Shown here one piece after another: positions 16,333-26,728 of a stretch of DNA of 64,000 nucleotides (within the stretch, counting starts at the first letter, position 1; every line of letters begins with the position of its first letter). Location of the stretch: the NCBI RefSeq assembly GCF_003286085.1, contig NW_020825294.1, forward strand, positions 7,006,001 through 7,070,000, in the 5' to 3' direction. Made by a program: the position numbers and the translations under genes. The notes below the pieces were generated by a model. The model was not told where the DNA came from and ran no database searches. It was given only the letters and a program-made list of their open reading frames with translations. The stretch comes from Drosophila persimilis (Eukaryota > Arthropoda > Insecta > Diptera > Drosophilidae).

Positions 16333-18572
16333 AGACGATGTTGATGTTAATGATTCCAGGGATTTTGATTCAGATTCAGGAGGGCCAAAACATTTATATG
16401 ACACCGATTCTCATATATTTTGAGTATAGATCTTCTCTCTGAATAGCAGCTGGAATAGAGGCTAAAATAAAATTATTATTAAATTTTATGATTATTATTA
16501 ATAAAATCTACGACCAATTTAAAATGTGAAAAAAAAACAAACATGTTGTGTACATGACCCTGAACTTCAATCTGCACACGAATCAATATAAGCCTTTTAA
16601 ATACGTTGCAAGATGTTTCATCTGAACACAAATTCCATTTGAATTTTCTTTCGACGCTTCGTGGGTACGTGCGCGCGGGTTAAGATACTGGCACTTCATC
16701 TCTATTTTGGCCTATCCTTCGTATCAGACCGCAGTCAATCAAGCCATGTCCAAGTAATTTATTTGTCTTTGGTTTCTTTGGACTGAGACGAAACATGGTC
16801 TAAATTTATATATTTATTTAGCTTAAGAAATAATCTGTGATATTTAGGAATTTAAACAGAAGAACGGACCAAGTGGTGTCGAAAGAGTTTCCTTTATCCC
16901 ACTAGAAACATACTTATAAACAAGAACAAATAAAAACTTGTAGTCTGTGAGTAGTAATTATCCCAATGGTCTTGAATGTCTGTAGATCAGTAGATGCCAC
17001 AGATACCAGAAAAAAGCCTAAATTTGGAGTTATAATTGTTTAAATTTGGAATTACGGAGACAGGACTTTCGAGCACATGTCTGAGAATTTATGTATGTAC
17101 ATATTCTCAACAGATCTTTTCAGAGTTTTGTTAGTAAGTTCGAGCTCCCCAAACACACACACACTGAACAATAATACACTAACACCAACACAAATATACA
17201 GTAAAAACTCCTTTGCAAGGGCCCAAGGGCCATATGGAGTTTATCCGACGGCGCCTGATTCCTCGTTGAGCCCCGTTTGTTTGCCTTTTTCCTTTTCTCT
17301 CTCTCTCTCTTTACGTTTTTTTTTTCGCACGCAGCTGCTGCGCAAAGGGAGCTACAACAGGCAGAGCAGCGGCATGGAAATGTGATTAATGACTTCCGCT
17401 GCTGCCTGGCCAGACGTATTCAAATTAGTTTTAGACAAATGCAACTGCTGCGAGCCCCAAAAACAATACACATTTGTATAGAATATCACCGAAATTCCGG
17501 TAATTCTTTTTACTTTGAACCATACACTCGCACGAAAAGTCAATGAAGCGCACCGTGCGCGCAGACACCAACGAACACAGCACACAAAAGAAAACGTTCA
17601 AAACAGCCGTACGATGGTTAAACTTACATATGTAGAACAATTAACGAGTTTGCTTTAGGGTCTATATACAGTATCCACTTGTTGCAGACGTTTTTTAAGC
17701 ATTTTCAATTGTTTTATTACGATTTATGCGAGTTTTTTGTGTGCTAAATTTGCGCCAGAGCAGGGCTGGCAATTACCTTCCAGAGTTGCACTGGACGCTA
17801 GTCGATAGCATTTTGGCATTATTTTTCGCGCAAAACGAAACGACCAGGGGTGCACGCACCAGTGCTGGCAGTTTTGATTATTTCAGGCTAAATCTGGCAC
17901 TTTTGAAAATGGAATAGCTTTATATTTGCAAGTAGCTTACATATGTATATAAGGTGCTCAGCATATTTTTAAAATCATATACTTAGATCATCAAAATTTT
18001 CCATCGCCAGAAGCAGGGATGATATTGGTATAGAAACGACAAGAAATGCATGCCTGTATTTTGCAGCAGTCGTTGTGTAAATGCAGATTAGCAAAATAAA
18101 ATGTCGATTAATACTGGAATGACAACCGATACGATACGATACAAAGATTATGAAAGACAAAGAAAGACGGTTATTTGTTTATTATAATTAATTAATTTTA
18201 TACCCGGTACTCATAATATTCATTTTTAAGGAAATAAAAAGCGTGTTGCATTTCCGTTCTCCAGCGCCCACAAATAATACATTTCTGCTTGTTCTATTTG
18301 TTAAAGTGAAACCGTAAAGCATGTGCACCTTTTTACACCTCTACTGGAAACCAAAATTGTGTTGTTAGTGTCTTAGCATAATTTTTAGCTTTTTTTCGGC
18401 TTAGCCACTTTTCACATATTTTCTTCTCGTTCTCTGACATTCTGGCAGCCCTGGTGCGCACAACAGCAATACATATCTCCGGAGTATTTACCAACACTGT
18501 ACAGTTAGTTTGTTGTCAAAAACAATGAAAAGAAAAATATTCGATGAGTAATTAAATAATATTGAAAAAAAA
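16333..18572. promoter_or_regulatory. upstream region shared by Sfmbt (-) and the RUN-PX gene (+)
   Basis: No coding exon is supported. The stretch should hold the Sfmbt 5' UTR and promoter and the start of the next gene. Housekeeping-type start-site sequences of the CAGCCCTG/CAGGGCTGG kind occur at about 17761-17770 and 18447-18455. Pyrimidine-rich DNA occurs at 17285-17335. A possible DINE-1 terminal fragment (TTATACCCGGTACTC) lies near 18196-18210. Confidence 0.4.
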
Positions 18573-20153
18573 ATGCCAGAAAATGCTTCTTTGGAGCACT
18601 CGCTGCGGAGCATGCGGACTAATCTCAGTGGCAGTACTTTTGGACAACGACGCGAGGATATCTTCCGACGACTTCAGGAAAGTGCGCATCAAATCTCCCT
18701 CCACTATGATGGCAAAGAGCTGGCCACCGAACGGGACGAATCGGTGCAGGAATTCTGTGAAGCTCTGGAGGATCTCCTCAGCTATGGTCTTCGGCAGTCC
18801 ATCAGCGTGACCTTCAGTGCGGCCAGCTTTCTCCAGAACATGCAGGAGATTGTGACGGGAAACGCTGGCGGGAGCGGCGGCGGCAACGGCAGTAACAACA
18901 ATGACACTACATTCTGGGACTTTTGCCAATCGCACCTAACGCCACATGAAAGACAGCGCTACATGGAATTGAAGCAGATATGGACCAAGACAGGGCGAGG
19001 ACGGGCCTTTATCCGCTCCACACTCAACGAGAAGCGCCTGCAGAGTCACGTACTTACCTGGCTGAGCGATGAGGAGCAGCTGCATCGCTACTACACACCT
19101 TGGTCGCTGCTGCTCAACGAAGAGGCTGCCAAGAAACTGCCCGAGATTCTAGACAGCCTCAAGGATGTGTTATTTGCTCTCCAAGTGGACACAACGGAAC
19201 TGAATGCTCCCAAACGGTCAACGGCAGCTGTTCCGGGCAAGGAGGAACCCATTATATATGCCCCCAATCCTGTACCTGTGGCATCGCGCAAACAGAGACG
19301 CGCTGCCAACGCTGTGGAGCGTCCTATCGAGGGGGCCAGCTCCACCGAAGATCTGTTGGGTGCCCTCTCGCCCAGAGAGTCGCTGGAGGTGCAACAACTC
19401 ATGTCCAAAGATGTCGTGGAGGAGGAGTTGTCGAAAGTGATAGCCGAGGATGGATCTGCTGCCCCGTTTGATCCGATAGAACCAGAGCTGGAATTCCTTA
19501 AAACACCTTTGCCAGATGTCCAGCTCACAAACGATCAAGCTGCCGTCGATTCGGAGTTCTTTGAGGACCGCAGTGACACATCATCTCAGTGGAGCAAGTC
19601 CTCGTCATCGGCCACCTGCATAGCCAACACGCAACAGCAAGTGGCGCTGGAGGAGCAGATGAACCTTTTGACCGAACGTTGCGCCCTGCTGGAAACTCGA
19701 GTGCAGGAGCTGAAGCTGCAGAACCGTCAGTTAGTGCGTCGCCTCACCAGGCAGTTTGAGGAGACTGGCATTGATCCAACCTCGTCGTTTTGCGCCAACT
19801 TCCTGATTACCATTCCACAGGTGAAGCTCGCGAAGACCCAGCGTTCGGGCTCCCACTACACCTACGAGATACACATAACGATGCGGCAGCGCTTGGAGCA
19901 CTGGACCCTCTTCCGACGCTACAGTGATTTCAACAAGCTACACAAGTCCCTGATGCGAACCCATCCTGTGGTCAGCTCTGTGGAGTTTCCGCCCAAGAAG
20001 CATTTTGGCAATATGAATCTGGTGTTTGTGGAGGAACGACGGCAGCAGCTGCAAATCTATTTGTTGAACCTGGTCGAGACATTGCCACTGGTGGAGGCTT
20101 GCAAATCAAAGGCGGAGCTGCAAAAAGCCTTTCCCTTCTTCAGAGAGAGATAG
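18573..20153 (+). CDS. RUN and PX domain protein (SNX29-like), 526 aa
   Basis: Probable endosomal membrane-trafficking protein. It is a single exon starting MPENASLEHSL. The N-terminal half (about residues 30-190) reads as a RUN domain: helical, with FCEALEDLLSYGLRQ and FWDFCQSHL. A low-complexity linker with acidic and Ser-rich stretches is followed by a coiled coil (about 350-400, LLTERCALLETRVQELKLQN). The C-terminal PX domain (about 405-520) carries the phosphoinositide-binding RRYSDF motif and the PPKKHFGN segment. The domain order RUN, coiled coil, PX matches vertebrate SNX29 and the fly gene I remember as CG5439. No intron is visible. AATAAA lies at 20348-20353. Confidence 0.92.
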   Translation: MPENASLEHSLRSMRTNLSGSTFGQRREDIFRRLQESAHQISLHYDGKELATERDESVQEFCEALEDLLSYGLRQSISVTFSAASFLQNMQEIVTGNAGGSGGGNGSNNNDTTFWDFCQSHLTPHERQRYMELKQIWTKTGRGRAFIRSTLNEKRLQSHVLTWLSDEEQLHRYYTPWSLLLNEEAAKKLPEILDSLKDVLFALQVDTTELNAPKRSTAAVPGKEEPIIYAPNPVPVASRKQRRAANAVERPIEGASSTEDLLGALSPRESLEVQQLMSKDVVEEELSKVIAEDGSAAPFDPIEPELEFLKTPLPDVQLTNDQAAVDSEFFEDRSDTSSQWSKSSSSATCIANTQQQVALEEQMNLLTERCALLETRVQELKLQNRQLVRRLTRQFEETGIDPTSSFCANFLITIPQVKLAKTQRSGSHYTYEIHITMRQRLEHWTLFRRYSDFNKLHKSLMRTHPVVSSVEFPPKKHFGNMNLVFVEERRQQLQIYLLNLVETLPLVEACKSKAELQKAFPFFRER

Positions 20154-20347
20154 CAGAGAGTAGCAGATGATGTGATGATTTGAAAACCAACCAACCAACC
20201 AACGAAGCTCGTAAAGAACAAGTATTCACGTATATAATTTCTGTTTTGTTATCAAGATCTTTACTTATATGTGTAATAATGGAGTTTGGTCCAAGTGCTG
20301 TAAAGCAATGATATTAAAAAAAGACCTACACCTAGGCTTTTCCGAAC

Positions 20348-20353
20348 AATAAA
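20348..20353 (+). terminator. polyadenylation signal AATAAA of the RUN-PX gene
   Basis: The hexamer lies about 195 bases after the stop codon. It is followed within 60 bases by sequences that look like the start of the Alg7 promoter, so the two genes are tightly packed. Confidence 0.55.
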
Positions 20354-20391
20354 CAACTTAAAATGAAGTTAAAATTTGAATTATTCAGTAG

Positions 20392-20425
20392 AATAATCGA
20401 TTGCACATATCGATGTGTGGCTGAC
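20392..20425 (+). promoter_or_regulatory. paired DRE-like sites upstream of Alg7
   Basis: Two ATCGAT cores occur within 25 bases (AATCGATT and ATATCGATG), matching the DREF-binding consensus TATCGATA in its core. They lie about 260-290 bases upstream of the Alg7 ATG and downstream of the preceding gene's polyadenylation signal. This fits a housekeeping promoter. The match is by eye only. Confidence 0.45.
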
Positions 20426-20683
20426 CATCAGTCCATCCCTGGTCGAAACAGCTGCGTTTGTTGTTATCAGCGCTCGCTTGGCTAATTGCGTGTACTTCGT
20501 CATCTTCGTTACTCTATTTTTCGGCAAAATGATATGGTGATCGATCCTAGTTTCCCGGTTTTCCGAATTTACCCACCTTGGTCATCGCCGACCTTGTGAC
20601 TGCATAACGACAATATTTGCACGCGCTAATTGAATTAGTGTCCAGTAAAGTGGAGGAAGGAGGTTGCATTTATATTCACGGTC

Positions 20684-23600
20684 ATGTCTGGAGCAGCAAT
20701 AGCTATAAATGCGGGTATATCCGTGGCAGCCTACTGCATGGCAGTGCGAATGATTCCACGATTCCGTGAGATGTTCATCAAGGCAAATCTCTTTGGCAAC
20801 GATCTCTGTAAAAAGGATAAGCCACAGGTGTAAGTCAAGTCTCTGCCGCAAAAGGAGAATCTTTCCTAACGTATTTATTTTGCAGTCCCGAATCCTTTGG
20901 CGTGCTAATTGGGTGCATCTTCTTGATCTCTCTATTTATATTTATTCCCATACCATTTGCTTTCGATGAGGCGGCGGCCACGGATGTTGTGACTGGCGGG
21001 AAACCTGCCACCTTCCCACACGATAAAGTACGTATTCTTTTAATTAATCGACTTGCTTGTGTTCATGTGCTTATCTTTCTAAACAGTTTGTGGAACTGAT
21101 TGCTGCCCTGCTATCCATTTGCTGCATGATCTTTCTGGGCTTTGCCGACGATGTTCTGGATCTGCGCTGGCGCCACAAGCTTCTCCTGCCCACAATCGCC
21201 ACATTGCCCCTGCTGATGGTCTACTATGTCAACTACAATTCGACCACCGTGATAATGCCAAACTTTGCACGTGGCCTTGTTGGTACCTCTTTGAACATAG
21301 GTATTGGCATTTGTCTCCATCCAACTTTATAGCATCTTCTAAATCTCTGTCCTGTTCTGTGCATAGGTGCCCTGTACTATGTTTACATGGGCATGTTGGC
21401 TGTATTCTGTACGAATGCCATCAATATATTGGCAGGAATTAATGGCCTGGAGGTGGGTCAGTCCCTGATCATAGCCGGCTCCATATTGCTCTTCAATTTG
21501 ATTGAATTTACGCTGGGCCATCAAGTGGACTCCCACATTTTCTCCATTTTCTTTATGTTGCCCTTTCTGGCTACCACGCTGGCTCTTTGGAAATTTAACA
21601 AGTAAGTCTTTTGATTGATGTTCTATATAGTTTATTTTATTTTATAAATACTGAGAATTGATCTGGCAAGTTAACAAATTTCATATAGAATAATTCTGAT
21701 ACAACATGCTGTCTGAATGCCAATTTCGCATTTAATTAAATCAGGTTTCATAAGAATTAATAATTTATATGATGGATTACTTGTATATCAAAAATGAAGA
21801 TACAAATTAAAGTCAAATATCTTTTGAACGGTGAAGTGAGTTTCGAAAAGTGATATATATTTCTGATCTACACTTCAATACCTTTAACAATGTTTGGTGT
21901 GTCATACATAAGCCCGTAAAGGATCCAAGATTAGGGTAGATTAGGCAGAGGCGGCGGTCAGGCTCGCTAGAAGCCCGTCACACTTATGCCGGTTTCGGCC
22001 CGTTGTGGTACCGTACCGCTTAAGACCCAATAAAAGAAGTAAAATTGATCTATTATAAAATAGTATACACAAATTCCCAATTAAGATTTTAATGAAACCT
22101 AAAAATACATATCTTTCAAAATTTTTGTGATAATATAACACTTGGCATTACAGATCATGTATATACTTCTTTATATTTCTTAAAAATAATGCTAAATTCC
22201 CTTGAACTTATTTTCCACAACATAGTTTATGTAATTCCAGCAAAATGTTCTTCGTTTTAGTTTCGTTTTTGGATAAATTCTTCTGATTTAGTTGTTGGTT
22301 TCTTATCACAGATTTTGCGGGTCTGTCTGTCCTGTCTGCTGAGAGATAATAAATTTGGAATACGATTGGCCAAAAAACACAGAAGGGCGGGCAATGCTGA
22401 TGATATGATATGGTGATTATGAGATCAAGATTGACTTTGATGGGGCGTTCGAAAGCAGGCACATATAAATATATATATTTAGAAATCTATTGCCCAAGTC
22501 AGACTTGAGCAACCTTAGTCTTCCTGGATATCTTCGAAGATATCCACATCGTATAGATTGACTAGCAGCTGCCCAAACTGACTGCTGTGCAGGAGAGCCT
22601 CGTCGGGGGCATAATACTTCTCGCTTTGCTGACGCAAACGCAACAGCTGTGTAGAACCATCTATATGGTAACCATTCGCCATTAGCTGCTGCATGTAGGT
22701 GGCATCAATGTGGGCGTTGCGCGTATCGTTGGGCAGCTTCACAGGTAGCTTATGGGACGGGTGCTGTTGGAGCAGGAGTACAATCTGCTCGGGTGGCAAG
22801 CACATCTCACAACTCCAGCCACCATAATGATTGAGATCTCCCAACGTATTGCTGGCCTGGCGCTGCAGCAGATGGGGATCTAGTTGGGCGCCCCGCAGAT
22901 GCCCCAAGGAACTTATCACACCGTTCAGGAGAGTCCTCTTCGGATGCTGCCAATAGAAGCCGTATACGTTGTACTTTAGACGAAATCTTAGTGGCAGCAC
23001 ATCTTTTGCATAATACTTGAGAAACTTTAAAGCGGCCGGCGCATACACAGTCCGACTGTCGCCATGGAGTAGCAAGTCCTTGGCCTCCATCTGAACACCG
23101 CAGAGCGACCAGAGCTGCCGCCGAAAGTGTGCATAGGCCGCAGCACTGCTGCAGTTGCCAGCCGATGTGCAGCGGAACAGAACATAGCTCGCCTTGCCCC
23201 CAAGCAGACTGTCCAGGCTGCGCTCCTTGCTCCCGTTGCTCACGTAGTAGATGAGGAAGTAGTCGACCACCTCGAGCAGGGCCCTCAGTTGCAGTTCCAA
23301 GAGCTCCAGGCTGATGTGCTCCCAGGCACCAAGATCCACCATGTAGAAGAGACGATGCAGGGAACTCGAGCTGGCTTCAGACAGTTGCAGTGGCGCAGTG
23401 CCGCCTCCCCGCCTGCTGGCCCGACTGTGCGTCATCAGGGCTCGCCAGATGATCTCTGGCTGGCCACAGTCTCGCCCGTGCCAGCCGATGGCGCATTTGC
23501 ACTGCGGCGGAGCCATCAGATAGTCCACATCATTGATGTGCTGGCTCTCGTTGATGGTACCCTCGCGATAGCACCAGAGGGCGGCTGCTGGACCCATCTC

Positions 23601-25159
23601 CATTTCTACATAGGCGGGGACATTGTAGTCCGCCTGGATCTGAGTATCATTCAGTCTGTCTGGTTTCATTTGATAAAAGTCCCTATCATAGCGATTTACA
23701 TTCTCGTGCTGTCGTGGACAGTGGGTGCCCAGACTTTGACTCCTGTCTGTTGTTTCCGCTCCTCCGCTTTTGACAAAGTTCACCCGGTTGTGGCTCTGAT
23801 CCAGGCCTTGCAGCTGATCCTGGCTGCTGTAGTTCATCTGCAACAGCCATATGCAGCCTATGAAGCCAACCTGAAGAATCAGCACGGACCAGAGCACCAG
23901 TTTTTTGGTTATGGCCAAACGCCCGATGCCGATGCCGCCGGTGGCAGATGTTAGCGTCTGTGACACCGAAATTGTGTTCCTCACCATAGCGGTTCAGTTT
24001 TTAATAGTTTTTTCTGGTCATTTTATCAACGAATATTGCGTTCTTTCTTCACGTTTTTTTCTCGGCCAAACACACCCAAAAAATTTTACTTTCAACTCCC
24101 CCGCACAGCTGTCGAAAATGTCCTCCCGTCCACAGCTGTTCGAAAGCGCTTGGAGTTTAGCCCTTTTCCCGCTAAATCTGGCTACATTTTACACTACCCA
24201 TAAAATTGATCAGATCATGTTTTAAATTAATATTATCATAATTATCAACTTACCCGTGACATCGAAGGCTGAAAAATAAATTAAAATCTACATAATATAT
24301 AGATATCATATATAGTTATTTGGAGTTTGAAAGACTTAACGTCAAAATATATAAAATGCTTAGAAAAAGAAATTCCTTTTAAATTTAGCATTTAGAGTCT
24401 AGCATTTTTCCCGCTAAAACTGCTAGCATTTTACAACACTAATATAAAATGAGAAACATTACACTATGCAACACCACTGCACATTAGCCGTTAATCCATA
24501 GATTTAAACGATATCTAAAACGAAAACACAATGAAAACACAAGAAGTAAGGCTTTTTTTACACAACTTTTATATTTATGCACTAAAGTGTGACACCTGCC
24601 AAGAAAAAGTACCCAAAATTTAAGTAAGTTCAGATATTTAAATTCGAATTTTTCCCTTTTTTGCAGATATCCCTCGCAGGTTTTCGTTGGGGACACCTAT
24701 TGCTACTTTGCCGGCATGACTTTTGCCGTGGTTGGAATTCTGGGGCACTTTAGCAAGACCCTGCTGCTATTCTTTCTGCCCCAAATAATTAACTTCCTGT
24801 ACTCGACGCCGCAGCTGTTTCACTTTGTGCCCTGCCCCCGTCACCGCCTGCCCAAGTACGACACCAAGACCGACCTGCTCCACATAAGCACTACGGAATT
24901 TCGACTGGAGGAGCTGAATAGTCTAGGGCGTCTGATGGTCACAGTTCTAAGGAAATTACGGCTGATCAGCTGGCACAAGACTGCGGACGGAGTTGTGAGA
25001 ACGAACAACCTGACGCTGATCAATTTTGTTCTGGTCATCTTTGGGCCCGTCCATGAGAGGGTGGTCACCCAAATGCTGATGGCTCTACAGGTGCTGTGCA
25101 CGCTTTTAGCCTTAGTCATACGCTATCCTCTGGCCAATTATTTCTACGAGAATACGTAG
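20684..25159 (+). CDS. Alg7: Alg7 (DPAGT1), UDP-GlcNAc:dolichyl-phosphate GlcNAc-1-phosphotransferase, 409 aa
   Basis: Makes dolichyl-PP-GlcNAc in the ER membrane, the first and tunicamycin-sensitive step of N-glycan precursor synthesis. Five exons join in frame: 20684-20829, 20886-21027, 21087-21300, 21367-21601 and 24667-25159 (1230 nt with stop). Length equals the family norm of about 408. Multiple hydrophobic segments are visible, along with [13 protein letters not shown] (the Asp-rich Mg-binding motif), [13 protein letters not shown] and the [15 protein letters not shown] segment. The fourth intron is about 3 kb and contains a whole gene on the other strand (22515-23987). AATAAA lies at 25293-25298, only about 28 bases before the Rsph1 ATG. 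Confidence 0.96.
21602..22514. other. Alg7 intron 4, left part
   Basis: AT-rich intronic DNA lying 3' of the nested gene, which reads on the minus strand. It probably includes that gene's 3' UTR. No ORF, structured RNA or recognisable repeat was seen. Confidence 0.4.
22515..23987 (-). CDS. GT17-family glycosyltransferase (MGAT3-like), 490 aa, nested in Alg7 intron
   Basis: Predicted Golgi type II membrane glycosyltransferase related to beta-1,4-mannosyl-glycoprotein 4-beta-GlcNAc transferase (bisecting GlcNAc, MGAT3). It is a single exon with ATG at 23985-23987. After a short cytosolic tail, a hydrophobic anchor ([20 protein letters not shown]) spans about residues 31-50. The lumenal part has [19 protein letters not shown], an EGF-like cysteine segment, then the GT17 signature region ([37 protein letters not shown]) and later [14 protein letters not shown] remember the fly orthologue as CG31849. 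Bisecting GlcNAc is not a usual insect N-glycan feature, so its true acceptor is open. The ORF is fully intact. Confidence 0.9.
   Translation of the reverse strand: MVRNTISVSQTLTSATGGIGIGRLAITKKLVLWSVLILQVGFIGCIWLLQMNYSSQDQLQGLDQSHNRVNFVKSGGAETTDRSQSLGTHCPRQHENVNRYDRDFYQMKPDRLNDTQIQADYNVPAYVEMEMGPAAALWCYREGTINESQHINDVDYLMAPPQCKCAIGWHGRDCGQPEIIWRALMTHSRASRRGGGTAPLQLSEASSSSLHRLFYMVDLGAWEHISLELLELQLRALLEVVDYFLIYYVSNGSKERSLDSLLGGKASYVLFRCTSAGNCSSAAAYAHFRRQLWSLCGVQMEAKDLLLHGDSRTVYAPAALKFLKYYAKDVLPLRFRLKYNVYGFYWQHPKRTLLNGVISSLGHLRGAQLDPHLLQRQASNTLGDLNHYGGWSCEMCLPPEQIVLLLQQHPSHKLPVKLPNDTRNAHIDATYMQQLMANGYHIDGSTQLLRLRQQSEKYYAPDEALLHSSQFGQLLVNLYDVDIFEDIQED
23988..24666. other. Alg7 intron 4, right part, promoter of the nested gene
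   Basis: Holds the likely promoter of the nested GT17 gene. A 45-55 base imperfect direct repeat occurs here (about 24152-24205 and 24394-24450), each copy containing TTCCCGCTAAA and an ACATTTTACACTAC-like segment. The remaining DNA is AT-rich. Confidence 0.4.
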
Positions 25160-25292
25160 CTCTGGATTCTGATATTTATTGTAGTAAGCCCTGCCTTTCC
25201 CAACTCCTATATACAGATCTAATACTGATTAATGTCTACACTATATTTCATTTCCCAAAAGTAAGTTAAGTAAATCTGTAATTCTCTCGTCA

Positions 25293-25298
25293 AATAAA
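25293..25298 (+). terminator. polyadenylation signal AATAAA of Alg7
   Basis: The hexamer lies about 134 bases after the Alg7 stop and about 28 bases before the Rsph1 ATG, so cleavage would fall in or beside the Rsph1 5' UTR. Confidence 0.5.
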
Positions 25299-25325
25299 AC
25301 AAGAAGCTACGAAATCAAATACACC

Positions 25326-26415
25326 ATGAGCGTATCGGACATGTCAGAGGAATCGGATGTCTCCTTTCCCGAAGAGGAGGACGAGGGGCCCAACATAGGC
25401 GTAAGCTAACACGGATTACAAGTGTATGTAGATGTATTATATATTCTCTCTATTTCAGCTCTATATAGGCGGTCGCAATGCTGCCGGACAGCGTCACGGA
25501 CGTGGCTGGGCCATCTTGCCCAATGGCGATCAGTACGATGGCAATTATCGCAAGGGACGCCGCCATGGCATTGGCCTCTATGTCTTCAAGGATGGCTCAC
25601 GCTACTACGGACAATATCGCTGCGGTAAACGGTGTGGACGTGGCATTTTCATCTACCCCGATGGCTCTGTATATGAGGGCAACTGGCGCAAGCATTTGAA
25701 GCATGGCAAGGGGCGTTTTAACTATGTGAATGGGGACACCTACTCTGGAGACTGGTACAAGGGCCAGCGCCATGGTGTGGGCATCTATAGCTTCAATGGC
25801 AACAAGGACGGCTGCTGCATGTCAGTGCGTTTAAAGTCTACCTGGAATCAAAACATTCGCATGGGACCCTTCGAGCTGCACATTGGCAACGACGACAAGT
25901 GCACCGTTCTGCACGGACTCTGGGACAATCTGTATCCCATCGGGCCTGCTGTCTTCAGCTTCGACAATCGCTATATGCTGCTGGGTTTCTTCCTACCTGC
26001 CAATTACAACTTTAAGGACGGTGGCGATAATCTGGCCGAAGACGAACATCAGGGTCTGGAGGAGGATGAGGAGGGCAATCCACTGCCCATGGAACCATCC
26101 CTGTGGTTCGCTCAAGAGATTGCCTGCTATGATTACTCCATTTTGCCCCAGGAGCCGGTGCCATTGCCAATGTCAGACTCTGAGCTGTCCGTCTGTTCGT
26201 TGTCCACCGTTGCGAGCATCCGCAGTGAGGAGAAGATCAGCTTCTATGGCGAGGGCGAGGAAGCCGAGGGCGAGGAGGAGGGTGAAATGGAGTGTTTCCC
26301 CTGCGAGTGCGAGTACGACCTCAGCGAGGTGGAAAGCGATAGCGAGGTATGCAAGATCGATGCCGATCCCTGCTGCATTGAGATCCTCAAGCAGCCCGAG
26401 TGCCCCGAACCATAG
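25326..26415 (+). CDS. Rsph1: Rsph1-like MORN-repeat radial spoke head protein, 343 aa
   Basis: Predicted radial spoke component of motile axonemes, which in flies means mainly sperm flagella. Two exons, 25326-25400 and 25459-26415, join in phase 0. The N-terminus is short and acidic (MSVSDMSEESDVSFPEEEDEG). At least five MORN repeats follow (GQRHGRGWAILPNG, YDGNYRKGRRHGIG, YYGQYRCGKRCGRG, YEGNWRKHLKHGKG, YSGDWYKGQRHGVG). The C-terminal third is very acidic with clustered cysteines (FPCECEYD, DPCCIEIL). I remember the fly gene as CG5458. Its start codon sits just behind the Alg7 polyadenylation signal, so its promoter probably lies within the Alg7 last exon or 3' UTR. Confidence 0.92.
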
Positions 26416-26728
26416 GGTGCCCTTCCCCCCTATTCTGTTTTTGTGTTTTTATATTCGTTGTAATGCATTAAATCTCGGATCGATTTAGAGAGACTAAAAG
26501 AGGGGTTTAATATGTCAGAACCTGGCACAAGAAGTAATCAACGAAACGGAATCGTTAGTCTGAAATAACGTTTTCATTCCTAGCCCAAGCAGAGATGGAC
26601 AAGGTTCAAAAAATTCAATATATTTTAAAATTAAAAATAGGGTGATGTTATTGCAGTTTTATAATCGCAGCGCTGCCTCCCAACCAAAACAGTGATTTGT
26701 TTTGTAAAGTTTTAAAAAGTGATTTGAT

